From: DATBGO01 sp050011895
GTDB lineage: Bacteria > Actinomycetota > Actinomycetes > Streptosporangiales > Streptosporangiaceae
Direction: 5' to 3'
Assembly (NCBI GenBank): GCA_050011895.1
Contig: JBEKIF010000025.1
Span: 1-64,000 of the forward strand
Length of the DNA stretch: 64,000 nt
Below are positions 19,943 to 28,718 of the stretch, piece after piece. Numbering within the stretch: position 1 is the first letter of the stretch; the number at the start of each line of letters is the position of its first letter. Both the position numbers and the translations under genes were made by a program. The notes beneath the pieces were generated by a model. That model saw only the letters and a list, made by a program, of their open reading frames with translations, was not told the DNA's origin and did not search any database.

Positions 19943-20425
19943 ATGACGAGCGAGTTCGAGCTTTCCGACGACACGCCCGTGTACGTCATTTCCGTGGCGG
20001 CTCAGCTGTCCGGGCTGCACCCGCAGACGCTGCGCGCCTACGACCGGCTTGGCCTGGTCTCTCCGGGCCGGGCGCCAGGCCGCGGGCGCCGCTACTCGCT
20101 GCGCGACATCCTCATCCTGCGCGAGGTCCAGCGCCTCTCGCAGGAGGAGGGCGTCAACCTCTCCGGGATCAAGCGGATCCTGGAACTGGAGAACGAAGAG
20201 CACCGCAGCCGGATGCTGCTCGCCGAGCTGCACGCCGAGATCATCCAGCTCCGGGACGAGCTCGAGTCGACCCGCGCCGTAGCCGCAAGGCTGGCAGGCC
20301 TGCTCAGGAGCCGGAACCGGAGCGCTGCCCTGGTGCCGGTTGGCCGCGCGGATAGCGCCGCGGTCCCGGCTGGCCGCGACGCAATAGGACAGCCGACGAA
20401 TCCGGGAGAGACCGGCAATGGATGA
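19943..20425 (+). CDS. hspR: HspR, MerR-family heat-shock repressor
   Basis: Autoregulatory repressor of this operon, binding the HAIR sites at 15890-15962. The ATG at 19943 follows GAAGGAGATGAC; earlier in-frame codons lack a ribosome site. The MerR HTH covers residues ~13-80 (VAAQLSGLHPQTLRAYDRLG, then GRGRRYS and ILREVQRLSQEEGVNL), followed by a coiled coil. The C-terminal ~50 residues (VPVGRADSAAVPAGRD) are poorly conserved. The 3' end overlaps clpB by 8 bp. Confidence 0.96.
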   Translation: MTSEFELSDDTPVYVISVAAQLSGLHPQTLRAYDRLGLVSPGRAPGRGRRYSLRDILILREVQRLSQEEGVNLSGIKRILELENEEHRSRMLLAELHAEIIQLRDELESTRAVAARLAGLLRSRNRSAALVPVGRADSAAVPAGRDAIGQPTNPGETGNG

Positions 20426-23114
20426 CAAGCTGACCCGCAAGAGCCAGGACGCGCTGTCCGAGGCGGTCAAGCGTGCCGCGGCGGCGGGTAACCCGCACGT
20501 GGACGGCCTGCACCTGCTCGCCGCGCTGATCGAGCAGGATGGCGGCACCGCCGCACCGCTGCTGCGGGCCGTCGGAGCTGATCCGGCTGCCGTGCTGGGC
20601 GCTGCAAGCAGGCTGCTGGCCAGGCTGCCAAGCGCGTCCGGGACCACCCTCGGCGCTCCCGAGGCCTCCAGGCCGCTGCTGGCGGCGCTCGCCACCGCGG
20701 GCCGGCGCGCCAAGGAGATGTCCGATGAGTACGTATCGACCGAGCACCTGCTCGTCGGGCTTGCGTCCGACGGCGGGCAGGCCGCGACCGTGCTGCGCGA
20801 GGCCGGAGCAGGCCCGGCTGAGTTGCTTGCCGCCTTCGAGAAGGTGCGCGGCAGCGCCCGGGTCACCACCCCGGACCCGGAAGGCACCTACCAGGCACTG
20901 GAGAAGTACGGCGTCGACCTGACCGCCAGCGCCAGGGAAGGCAAGCTCGACCCGGTCATCGGGCGTGACGCCGAGATCAGGCGCGTGATCCAGGTACTCT
21001 CCCGCCGTACCAAGAACAATCCCGTCCTGATCGGCGAGCCGGGCGTAGGCAAGACCGCCGTTGTCGAGGGCCTGGCTCAGCGGATGGTCGCCGGCGACGT
21101 GCCCGAATCGTTGCGCGGAAAGCGCATCGTCGCGCTCGACCTGGGCGCCATGCTGGCCGGCGCGAAATACCGCGGCGAGTTCGAGGAGCGGCTCAAGGCG
21201 GTCCTCGGTGAGATCAAGCAGAGCGAAGGCCAGGTCGTCACCTTCATCGATGAACTGCACACCCTGGTGGGGGCGGGCGCCGCGGAGGGCGCCTTGGATG
21301 CTGGCAACATGGTCAAGCCCATGCTGGCCCGCGGTGAGCTGCGCATGGTCGGCGCCACGACACTGGATGAGTACCGGGAGCGGATCGAGAAGGACCCGGC
21401 CCTCGAGCGCCGGTTTCAGCAGGTCTTCGTGGGTGAGCCGTCCGTCGAGGACACCATCGCTATCCTGCGCGGCCTGAAGAGCCGCTACGAGGCCCACCAT
21501 AAGGTGCAGATCTCTGATGCTGCCCTGGTCGCCGCTGCGACCCTGTCGGATCGCTACATCACGGCGAGATTCCTGCCGGACAAGGCGATCGACTTGATCG
21601 ACGAAGCGGCATCGCGGCTCCGCATGGAGATCGATTCACGGCCGGTCGAGATCGACGAGCTGCAGCGCACGGTGGACCGGATGAAGATGGAAGAGATGGC
21701 CCTGGCCAAGGAGGCCGACCCGGCCAGCAAGGAACGTCTCGAGCGGCTCCGCGCTGACCTGGCCGACCGGCAAGAGCAGCTGACGGCATTGGTCGCTCGC
21801 TGGGACCGGGAAAAGTCGAGCCTGAACAAGGTCGGCGAGCTGAAGAAACGTCTCGACGACCTCAAGGGCCAGGCCGAGCGCGCTCAGCGGGACGCAGATT
21901 TCGAGACCGCGTCGCGCCTGATGTACGGGGAGATCCCGGCCCTGGAACGCGAGCTGGCTGCCGCGGCGGCCGCTGCCAACGATGGCGCGGCCGCTGGCTC
22001 AGGCGGGGACGCTGCTGGCTCCGGCGCGGGCAGTGCAGCAACGGACGGTCACGCCGCGATCCCCGAGGGCCGGCCGATGGTCAGGGAAGAGGTCGGCCCC
22101 GACGATGTCGCCGATGTCGTCTCCGCGTGGACCGGGATACCGGCGGGCCGGCTGCTGGAAGGCGAGACGGGCAAGCTCCTCCGGATGGAGACCGAGCTCG
22201 GCAAGCGCCTGGTTGGGCAAGCCAGGGCCGTTCAGGCAGTGTCCGATGCCGTCCGCCGGTCACGCGCGGGCATCGCTGATCCGGACCGCCCGTCTGGCTC
22301 ATTCCTCTTCCTCGGACCCACCGGGGTAGGCAAGACCGAGCTGGCCAAGGCGCTCGCGGAGTTCCTGTTCGACGACGAGCGGGCCATGATCAGGATCGAC
22401 ATGAGCGAGTACTCCGAGCGGCACTCGGTCGCCAGGCTGGTCGGCGCGCCGCCCGGCTACGTCGGCTATGAGGAAGGCGGCCAGCTCACCGAGGCCGTCC
22501 GGCGTCGGCCGTATTGCGTCATTCTCCTCGATGAGGTGGAGAAGGCGCACTCTGAGGTCTTCGACATCCTGCTGCAGGTGCTGGACGACGGACGGCTCAC
22601 CGACGGCCAGGGCCGCACTGTTGACTTCCGCAACACCATCCTGATCCTCACCTCCAACCTGGGATCGCAGTTCATCGCGGACCCCGCGCTGGACGAGGCC
22701 GCGAAGCGGGAGGCAGTGATGTCGGTGGTCCGGTCGACCTTCAAGCCCGAATTCCTCAACCGGCTCGATGACGTCATCCTGTTCGACGCGCTGAGCACCG
22801 AGGAACTCACCGAAATCGTTGAACTGCAGGTGGCCAGGCTGGGCAAGCGCCTTGCAGACCGAAGACTGACGCTGACGGTCAGCCCGGCCGCGCAGGAGTG
22901 GCTGGCCGTGACCGGTTTCGACCCGGTCTACGGGGCCAGGCCGCTGCGCCGGCTGATTCAGTCAGCCATCGGCGACCAGCTCGCGCGGCAACTCCTGGCG
23001 GGCGAGATCAGCGACGGTGACACGGTGCTGGTGGATGTCGATACCGCAGCCGACTCACTCACGGTCCGTTCGGCCCGCAAGACGGCCCCGGCAGTGCCAG
23101 CGCCAGGGCTCTGA
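20418..23114 (+). CDS. clpB: Disaggregase ClpB
   Basis: Hsp100 AAA+ machine that resolubilises aggregates with DnaK. 898 residues: N-domain (1-145), NBD1 with GEPGVGKT (~207) and Walker B TFIDELH, coiled-coil M-domain (~400-530), NBD2 with GPTGVGKT (~635) and a C-terminal domain. Between the M-domain and NBD2 there is an extra Ala/Gly/Asp-rich stretch (AAANDGAAAGSGGDAAGSG). It overlaps hspR by 8 bp, so it is part of the dnaK operon. It ends exactly where the convergent next gene ends (stops abut at 23114/23115). Confidence 0.97.
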   Translation: MDDKLTRKSQDALSEAVKRAAAAGNPHVDGLHLLAALIEQDGGTAAPLLRAVGADPAAVLGAASRLLARLPSASGTTLGAPEASRPLLAALATAGRRAKEMSDEYVSTEHLLVGLASDGGQAATVLREAGAGPAELLAAFEKVRGSARVTTPDPEGTYQALEKYGVDLTASAREGKLDPVIGRDAEIRRVIQVLSRRTKNNPVLIGEPGVGKTAVVEGLAQRMVAGDVPESLRGKRIVALDLGAMLAGAKYRGEFEERLKAVLGEIKQSEGQVVTFIDELHTLVGAGAAEGALDAGNMVKPMLARGELRMVGATTLDEYRERIEKDPALERRFQQVFVGEPSVEDTIAILRGLKSRYEAHHKVQISDAALVAAATLSDRYITARFLPDKAIDLIDEAASRLRMEIDSRPVEIDELQRTVDRMKMEEMALAKEADPASKERLERLRADLADRQEQLTALVARWDREKSSLNKVGELKKRLDDLKGQAERAQRDADFETASRLMYGEIPALERELAAAAAAANDGAAAGSGGDAAGSGAGSAATDGHAAIPEGRPMVREEVGPDDVADVVSAWTGIPAGRLLEGETGKLLRMETELGKRLVGQARAVQAVSDAVRRSRAGIADPDRPSGSFLFLGPTGVGKTELAKALAEFLFDDERAMIRIDMSEYSERHSVARLVGAPPGYVGYEEGGQLTEAVRRRPYCVILLDEVEKAHSEVFDILLQVLDDGRLTDGQGRTVDFRNTILILTSNLGSQFIADPALDEAAKREAVMSVVRSTFKPEFLNRLDDVILFDALSTEELTEIVELQVARLGKRLADRRLTLTVSPAAQEWLAVTGFDPVYGARPLRRLIQSAIGDQLARQLLAGEISDGDTVLVDVDTAADSLTVRSARKTAPAVPAPGL

Positions 23115-23861
23115 TCAGGCTTCGTCGAGCAGCTTGTCGTAGCTGTCCTCGGCAAGCCCGAGATCATTGCGGATCCGGTAGCGGATGCTCAGGAGCATCC
23201 GCAGCTCGGCCCGGTCTTCACTGGACACGCCCCGCGCCGGGATCCGGCCGACCGGGCGCGGCTCGCTCACGGCGTGGAGCCGACCCGCCGAGCCTGGCTC
23301 GCTCACCCCGTGGAGCCGACCCGCCGGGCCCGGCTCGCTTGCCGCATGGGGCCGGGCCGCCGAGGGTCCGCCGTCGGCCGAATTCGGCGTGCCGGCATCG
23401 AGCGCGGGGTCGCCACCAGGGCGGGCTAGGCAGATTTCCACCCCCGCGGTCGCCCAGTCCAGGGCACCAGCCAGGTCAGAGCGCTCAACAAGCAACTCGG
23501 CCACGATGTCGCATGTCCTCGGGTCCGTCCTGCCCTCCGCCTTCAGCTTCTCGATCAGCGCCTGCGCCTCGCCCAGCCTCCCGAGCTGGAAAAGCGCGCG
23601 CGCCAGCGGGACGCGAGGATCAACGAAGACCGGTCCCCCGTCCGCCATCGCGAGCCGGAACCCGCTAGCCGCCGCGGCCGGATCGTCAGCGAGCAGCCAC
23701 TGCTCCCCGGCCCGGAGGTATGCCTCTGACCGGGGCATCGAATCGGTCTGGATTCCGGTGACCGCAAGTCGGCTCATCCGCCTCGCGGCGGTCTGGTGGT
23801 CGCCGCTGCACGCAGCGTCGAACTCAATCGCGTCGAATTCCTCACGACTCAGCACAGCCAC
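23115..23861 (-). CDS. TPR-like cytosolic protein of unknown function
   Basis: 248 residues. Residues ~1-120 look like helical tetratricopeptide repeats (YLRAGEQWLLADDPAAAASGFRLAM; LARALFQLGRLGEAQALIEKL), and the C-terminal ~35 residues continue that theme (RIRNDLGLAEDSYDKLLDEA). Between them is a three-copy 12-residue repeat (RLHAVSEPRPVG, RLHGVSEPGSAG, RPHAASEPGPAG). Such proteins scaffold protein contacts; the role is unknown. Tail-to-tail with clpB without any spacer. Confidence 0.65.
   Translation of the reverse strand: MAVLSREEFDAIEFDAACSGDHQTAARRMSRLAVTGIQTDSMPRSEAYLRAGEQWLLADDPAAAASGFRLAMADGGPVFVDPRVPLARALFQLGRLGEAQALIEKLKAEGRTDPRTCDIVAELLVERSDLAGALDWATAGVEICLARPGGDPALDAGTPNSADGGPSAARPHAASEPGPAGRLHGVSEPGSAGRLHAVSEPRPVGRIPARGVSSEDRAELRMLLSIRYRIRNDLGLAEDSYDKLLDEA
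23222..23345 (-). repeat. 36-bp in-frame tandem repeat (3 copies) inside the TPR-like gene
   Basis: Three copies of a 36-bp unit beginning CTCGCTCACGGCGTGGAGCC (plus strand) encode 12-residue SEPGxAGRLHxV repeats between two helical regions. The copies are diverged but alignable. Confidence 0.75.
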
Positions 23862-23933
23862 GGTAGGTACGGTACCCAGTCAGGACACCGTTCAATTGCG
23901 GCTCTCGGCTATTACGTGGACAATCCCGGCACG

Positions 23934-26168
23934 TTACCTACGGGATCGTTCGAGTGCATCCCAGAACCCGCGGCGGAGCGCATGCCTCACCTCATCGTGC
24001 AGCAGCGAGTCGATCGGCAGTGTCGATCCCTGCAGCAGCCTGGCCTCCAGGTCAGAAGGCATCCGGGGTTTGCGGGCCAGGACCGCCTCCAGCCACAAGG
24101 CCGGGGCGTCCCTCGCAACTGCGTCGCCGAAGCCGAAACCCTCGGCGTGCGCGGCCTGGACGGCATCGGTAAGCGAAATCGTCACCGGCTGTGACACCGG
24201 TTCCAATGACGCTGGGGGCTGCGGTCCGCTGGATGGGCCCTCGGGTGACAGGGAAGGGCGATAAAGCTGGCCAGACGGGGCCTGCCCGGGCGGCAAGGGG
24301 AACTGGGCCTGCGGCCGCTGGCCGGGAACCTCGCGGCCGAACCCGCCCGCAGGAGGCTCGCCGGGAACCTCGCGGCCGAACCCGCCCGCAGGAGGCTGGC
24401 GGGGAACCTCGCGGCCGAACCCGCCCGCAGGACCTCCCAGGTACTGCTCGGCGACACTGCTCGTGAGCTGCGGTCCATGCGCAGGGGGCGACGGCAGAGC
24501 CGGCCTTGCGATTTCTTCGCGAGGCTGCCCAGGCAACCGCCCAGTCAACGGGTCAGGCTGCTGGTAGCCGCGGGGGCTGTAGCTCATGGAGCCAGCGTCG
24601 TCAGGACTGGAATACGGAGCGAGCGAACTCGCCTGCGCCTGAGGCGAGCCATCCACTTGATGCTGCCCTCCAGCCCGTTCGTGCAGCCCGGACTGGCCCG
24701 GCATCCTGGACTGGCCCGGCATCCCTGACGGATCCTGTGCCCCAGCCAGGCCCTGTGCCCCTGGCAGGCCCTGTACCCCTGGCGGGCCCTGCGTCCCAGC
24801 CAGGCCCTGCGTCCCAGCCAGGCCCTGCACCCCAGGCAGGCCGTGCGGCTGAGCCTGGCCGTGCGGTTGACCCTGGCCCTGCGGCTCAACCTGCGGCTGA
24901 GCCTGGCTGAGCGGCTGAACCTGGCTGAGCGGCTGGGCCTGGCTGAGCGGCTGGGCCTGGCTGTGCAGCCCGGGCACGTGCAGCCCGGGCACGCGCTGCG
25001 GAATGCCAGCCTCGCGTTCTGCGGACACCTGCTGGCCCGAGAGGCCGTGCCCTAGTCCAGTCGGCTCACCCGGCCTGGGTACTGGCAGGCCGTCAATTCC
25101 ACCGCGAGCCAGCCCTGGGGCAGTGTCGGCTGCAGCGGGCGCGACATCAAACCTCGCCTGCGCCCGCGCCTGGTCGCGCAATCCGGCAGTGGTGCCCTGA
25201 GCCTGCTCATGAATCCCGCCGGACTCGGCGTCCCTGGACTGCGAAAGGCCACGGTTGGCGAGAGGCTGCTCATCCATCCGGTCAATCGGGGCAGGCTCAG
25301 CCTGGCGGCGGCGCGGCCCGTCATGGCCGCCCGGATCCTGCCCGTGAACCTCACCGGACCGCCGATATCTGAATCCCTGCGCGCGCTCGGGTCTGTCCGG
25401 AGGCGGCGCTTCCTGGCCGCGTGATTCCTGAGCGGCCGAACCCGGTGGCTGGGCGGTGCGCTGGTACTCGGCGATCACGGGAGCCGGGTAAATGGTGCTG
25501 CCAGCAGGACGGGCAGCAGCCGGAAGTGCCTGCTGAGAGAGCACACCGAGGTTCGACCCGTTACCGTTGGCAAGGGCGCGTGCGGGATAACCGCCATTTG
25601 GGTACTGATCGTCGAGCGCGGCAGGCTCAGCACCGGCTATGAGGTCGACAAACGGCCGGAGGTGCGCACCGGAAATCTCGACGATGTCGTCGAATTCCTG
25701 GCGGAGTGGCCGCGATACGGTCCAGGTCCCGTCCACCGTGACGTGCAGCAAGATTACCCGGACGCCTAGGTCCTGTACTTCCGCGATGACCTGCGCGAGG
25801 TCCTCCTCGGCGCTGACAATGATCGCGTCGCAGACTGCGCCGTTCCTGGCCAGCGTGATCAGGTCACGGTGGATCTCGATCTCGACGCCTTCGCGGTGGC
25901 CGGGCCGCATCCGCCCGAGCCGTAGCTTGAGCCCGGGCAGATCGGCGAGCACGTCGTGCTCGCCGGTCCGGCGGCCCTCTACAGTCGCCTCGTACCAGTA
26001 GCAGCGCAGCAGGGGCAGCCCGGTCCGGTCCCGCGAGAGGCCAGCCAGCAGCTTGAGAAGACCTGGATAGTCCCAGGAAACAGAGTCGCGGCGACGAGTA
26101 CCGTGCACAGCCATTGCGCCATCGGCGAGCACATAGCCCGCATCGACGAACAGCGCGCAGCGATCCAC
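23934..26168 (-). CDS. NYN-domain (PIN-like) predicted RNase with long low-complexity linker
   Basis: 744 residues from GTG 26168 (VDRCALFVDAGYVLADGA), preceded by AAGGGACGG. The N-terminal ~190 residues are an NYN/DUF88 domain: D9 in the first strand, IIVSAEEDLAQVIAEV and the RVILLHV strand, an arrangement typical of metal-dependent RNases. Residues ~200-665 are Pro/Gln/Gly-rich with collagen-like GVQGLAGTQG, QAQPLSQ and GGFGREVPxQPPA repeats. The C-terminal ~85 residues are a conserved helical domain (ISLTDAVQAAHAEGFGFGDAV ... LHDEVRHALRRGFWDAL). Target unknown. Confidence 0.75.
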   Translation of the reverse strand: MDRCALFVDAGYVLADGAMAVHGTRRRDSVSWDYPGLLKLLAGLSRDRTGLPLLRCYWYEATVEGRRTGEHDVLADLPGLKLRLGRMRPGHREGVEIEIHRDLITLARNGAVCDAIIVSAEEDLAQVIAEVQDLGVRVILLHVTVDGTWTVSRPLRQEFDDIVEISGAHLRPFVDLIAGAEPAALDDQYPNGGYPARALANGNGSNLGVLSQQALPAAARPAGSTIYPAPVIAEYQRTAQPPGSAAQESRGQEAPPPDRPERAQGFRYRRSGEVHGQDPGGHDGPRRRQAEPAPIDRMDEQPLANRGLSQSRDAESGGIHEQAQGTTAGLRDQARAQARFDVAPAAADTAPGLARGGIDGLPVPRPGEPTGLGHGLSGQQVSAEREAGIPQRVPGLHVPGLHSQAQPLSQAQPLSQVQPLSQAQPQVEPQGQGQPHGQAQPHGLPGVQGLAGTQGLAGTQGPPGVQGLPGAQGLAGAQDPSGMPGQSRMPGQSGLHERAGGQHQVDGSPQAQASSLAPYSSPDDAGSMSYSPRGYQQPDPLTGRLPGQPREEIARPALPSPPAHGPQLTSSVAEQYLGGPAGGFGREVPRQPPAGGFGREVPGEPPAGGFGREVPGQRPQAQFPLPPGQAPSGQLYRPSLSPEGPSSGPQPPASLEPVSQPVTISLTDAVQAAHAEGFGFGDAVARDAPALWLEAVLARKPRMPSDLEARLLQGSTLPIDSLLHDEVRHALRRGFWDALERSRR
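24318..24436 (-). repeat. 39-bp tandem repeat, three copies, in the NYN gene
   Basis: Three near-identical 39-bp units containing ACCTCGCGGCCGAACCCGCC (plus strand) encode PPAGGFGREVPGQ. Identity between copies is very high. Confidence 0.8.
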
Positions 26169-26228
26169 GCGACACCGTCCCTTCTGTTGACGCGAGAGGC
26201 TACCAGCGCCGGGTTGTCGTCGTGACAT

Positions 26229-26701
26229 ATCGCGCGGATCATATCTCTATATGCCAACCCGGGTTTCTGTCACCGGTTTCGGCATTCCGCAGATTCCGTA
26301 CGGTCACGACATCGCGCCATTCCAGTGACCTGGGCAAACAAGCCCCTACTTTTCGGTGCGATAGACGCCGAACGTACCAGATCGCCGGAGGCGGGCTTCA
26401 CCCCAGGGCACCGCTCATACCAGGGAACTCGCCACGCGAGGGGAACTGGCCACGCCACGGGAACTGGCCACGGTAGGGACCCGGCTACGGCCACCGAACC
26501 GGCCACGCCAGGGCACTGCTCATACCAGGGAACTCGCCACGCCAGGGGAACTCGCCACGCCAGGGACTGGCCACGCCACGGGAACTGGCCACGGTAGGGA
26601 CCCGGCCACATGACTGAACCGGCCAAGGCACTGAACCGGCCAAGGCACTGAACCGTCCGGCGCTCCGGCTGGGCGACGGCGTTGCGATAGGCTCGGCTCC
26701 C
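26229..26701. repeat. 473-bp intergenic region with a ~100-bp duplicated block
   Basis: From 26400 to 26650 degenerate units such as GGGAACTCGCCACG and GGGAACTGGCCACG recur. A longer block running from CTCATACCAGGGAACTCGCC to GGTAGGGACCCGGC occurs twice (about 26415-26492 and 26518-26608). GGCCAAGGCACTGAACC is repeated just before pyrE. The left part (26229-26340) is AT-richer and probably contains the promoter of the NYN gene. No gene seen. Confidence 0.7.
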
Positions 26702-27238
26702 GTGGCTGACCGTGACGAATTGCTCCGCATGATCAAGGCGGAGGCGATAGTCCACGGCGAGGTCATCCTCACGTCGGGATTGCGCGCGGACTGGTATATC
26801 GACCTGCGCAGGATTCTTCTGGCGGGCCGCTCTGCCCCACTAGCCGGGCGGGTCATGCTCGAAGCAACGGCGGACCTGTCCTACGACGCGGTCGGTGGCC
26901 TGACTCTGGGCGCAGATCCCGTGGCGACTGCCATGATGCATGCCGCGAGCGTGCAAGGCAGGGTGCTCGATTCGTTCGTGGTGCGGAAGTCGGGGAAGGC
27001 ACACGGCCTGCAGCGCCGGATTGAGGGGCCTGACGTCGCAGGCCGCCGGGTCCTGGCTGTTGAGGACACGTCGACGACTGGAACCTCGGTGCTGACTGCG
27101 GTCGACGCATTGCTGGAGGCCGGCGCGGACGTGGCGGGCGTTGCGGTTGTCGTTGATCGCGGCGCCCGCGGGCGGATCGCCGAACGCGGCCTTCCTTACC
27201 GGTCGGCCTACGAACTGGCCGACCTCGGCCTGGGCTGA
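26702..27238 (+). CDS. pyrE: Orotate phosphoribosyltransferase
   Basis: Forms orotidine 5'-phosphate from orotate and PRPP in pyrimidine synthesis. 178 residues from GTG 26702. The PRPP-binding loop is VLAVEDTSTTGTSVL (acidic pair then TSTTGTS); the N-terminus has IVHGEVILTSGLRADWYIDLR and the flexible loop with KxxK-like residues (RKSGKAHGLQRR). Monocistronic, downstream of the repeat-rich region. Confidence 0.95.
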   Translation: MADRDELLRMIKAEAIVHGEVILTSGLRADWYIDLRRILLAGRSAPLAGRVMLEATADLSYDAVGGLTLGADPVATAMMHAASVQGRVLDSFVVRKSGKAHGLQRRIEGPDVAGRRVLAVEDTSTTGTSVLTAVDALLEAGADVAGVAVVVDRGARGRIAERGLPYRSAYELADLGLG

Positions 27239-27253
27239 GTGCCGCCAGGTCGG

Positions 27254-27379
27254 CTAGCCGCTTGCCAGGGAATGCAGCGCGGAAATCCCGACGACTAGCA
27301 GCGCGATCAAGACCAGCACAACCACCGCAGCCAAGACGTATCGCAAGCGTTCCCTGGGATCGGCATCGTGGCGTCCCAT
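27254..27379 (-). CDS. 41-residue single-pass membrane microprotein
   Basis: Reading leftwards from ATG 27379 gives MGRHDADPRERLRYVLAA, then a strongly hydrophobic helix (VVVLVLIALLVVGISAL) and HSLASG before TAG. A basic N-terminus plus one hydrophobic segment suggests an inner-membrane protein with the N-terminus in the cytoplasm. Codon third positions are GC-biased. Similar short proteins next to pyrE and fba are known to me from other actinobacteria, but I cannot verify orthology here. Confidence 0.7.
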   Translation of the reverse strand: MGRHDADPRERLRYVLAAVVVLVLIALLVVGISALHSLASG

Positions 27380-27607
27380 GAGGCGAGACTAGACCCGTGG
27401 CCTGGTACTTTCCGTTTATCACGGCCGAGACGGCCCGGCGGGTTCCGGCCGCGGCAGGTAACCGCCAGGCGGTTCCGGCCAGGGCGATCACGGCCCGTCG
27501 GGTCCGGCTGGGACGTTATTGCCAGGCAGTTCCGGCCGGGTGGGTTCCGCCACGCCGGTCCGCTTCGCGATACTGGGAAGGTCATCAACCGAGAGGGGAC
27601 AGCCGCC

Positions 27608-28630
27608 GTGCCTATCGCGACCCCGGAGATCTACGCAGAGATGCTTGACCGCGCGAAAGAGCACGGTTTTGCCTATCCCGCGATCAACGTAACATCCAGC
27701 CAGACACTGAACGCCGCCTTGCAAGGGTTTGCCGAGGCCGGCAGCGACGGGATCATCCAGGTATCCACCGGCGGCGCCGAGTACCTGTCCGGCGCCGCCG
27801 TGAAGAACATGGTGACCGGAGCGACCGCGCTTGCCGAGTACGCCGGCGTGGTTGCCGAGCGCTATCCGGTGCATATCGCGCTGCACACCGACCACTGCCC
27901 CAAGGACAAGCTGGATGGCTTGATGCGGCCACTGGTCCAGATTTCCAAGGAGCGGGTCGCGCGCGGCCAGGAGCCGTTGTTCCAGTCGCACATGTGGGAC
28001 GGCTCCGCTGTGCCCCTGGCCGAGAACCTGCAGATCGCCGCGGAACTGCTGGAACAATGCGCCAGCGCCCGCATTGTGATGGAGATGGAGATCGGCGTCG
28101 TCGGCGGCGAAGAGGACGGGGTAGTCGGCGAGATCAATGAGAAGCTGTACACCACGCCCGAGGACGCGCTCGCGACGGCCGAGGCGGTGGGGCTCGGCGA
28201 GCGCGGCAGGTACATCCTGGCCGCGACCTTCGGCAACGTCCACGGCGTCTACAAGCCAGGGCATGTCAGGCTGCGGCCTGCAGTACTGAAGGAGATCCAG
28301 GACGCGGTTGGCGCTAAGTACGGCAAGGAGAAGCCGTTCAACCTCGTCTTCCACGGCGGCTCCGGCTCTGCCCTCGAGGACATCAGGGAGGCAATCTCCT
28401 ACGGAGTCGTCAAGATGAACGTGGACACCGACACGCAGTACGCCTTCACCAGGCCGGTAGCTGGTTTCATGTTCACCCACTACGACGGCGTGCTCAAGAT
28501 CGATGGTGAGGTCGGCAGCAAGAAGCAGTACGACCCGCGGGCGTGGGGCAAGGCCGGCGAGGCCGCGATGTCCGACCGGGTCGTGCATGCCTGCGAGGAC
28601 CTGATGTCGGCAGGCAAGCAGCTCAGCTGA
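27608..28630 (+). CDS. fba: Class II fructose-bisphosphate aldolase
   Basis: Zinc-dependent aldolase of glycolysis and gluconeogenesis. 340 residues from GTG 27608 (MPIATPEIYAEML) with GAGAGGGGA upstream; the ~80 codons of open frame before it are non-coding repeats. Zn and substrate motifs: LHTDHCPKDKLDG, MEMEIGVVGGEEDGV, HGVYKPGHV, FHGGSGS and VKMNVDTDTQYAF. Length and motifs match the long actinobacterial type. Confidence 0.96.
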   Translation: MPIATPEIYAEMLDRAKEHGFAYPAINVTSSQTLNAALQGFAEAGSDGIIQVSTGGAEYLSGAAVKNMVTGATALAEYAGVVAERYPVHIALHTDHCPKDKLDGLMRPLVQISKERVARGQEPLFQSHMWDGSAVPLAENLQIAAELLEQCASARIVMEMEIGVVGGEEDGVVGEINEKLYTTPEDALATAEAVGLGERGRYILAATFGNVHGVYKPGHVRLRPAVLKEIQDAVGAKYGKEKPFNLVFHGGSGSALEDIREAISYGVVKMNVDTDTQYAFTRPVAGFMFTHYDGVLKIDGEVGSKKQYDPRAWGKAGEAAMSDRVVHACEDLMSAGKQLS

Positions 28631-28718
28631 CAGCCAGGCAGCCCCACGGTACGGTTCGTAGCCGCCCGCCCGCTCGCACAGACCCGCCGTGCTGGCGGGA
28701 CGGGCGGGCGAATATCCG

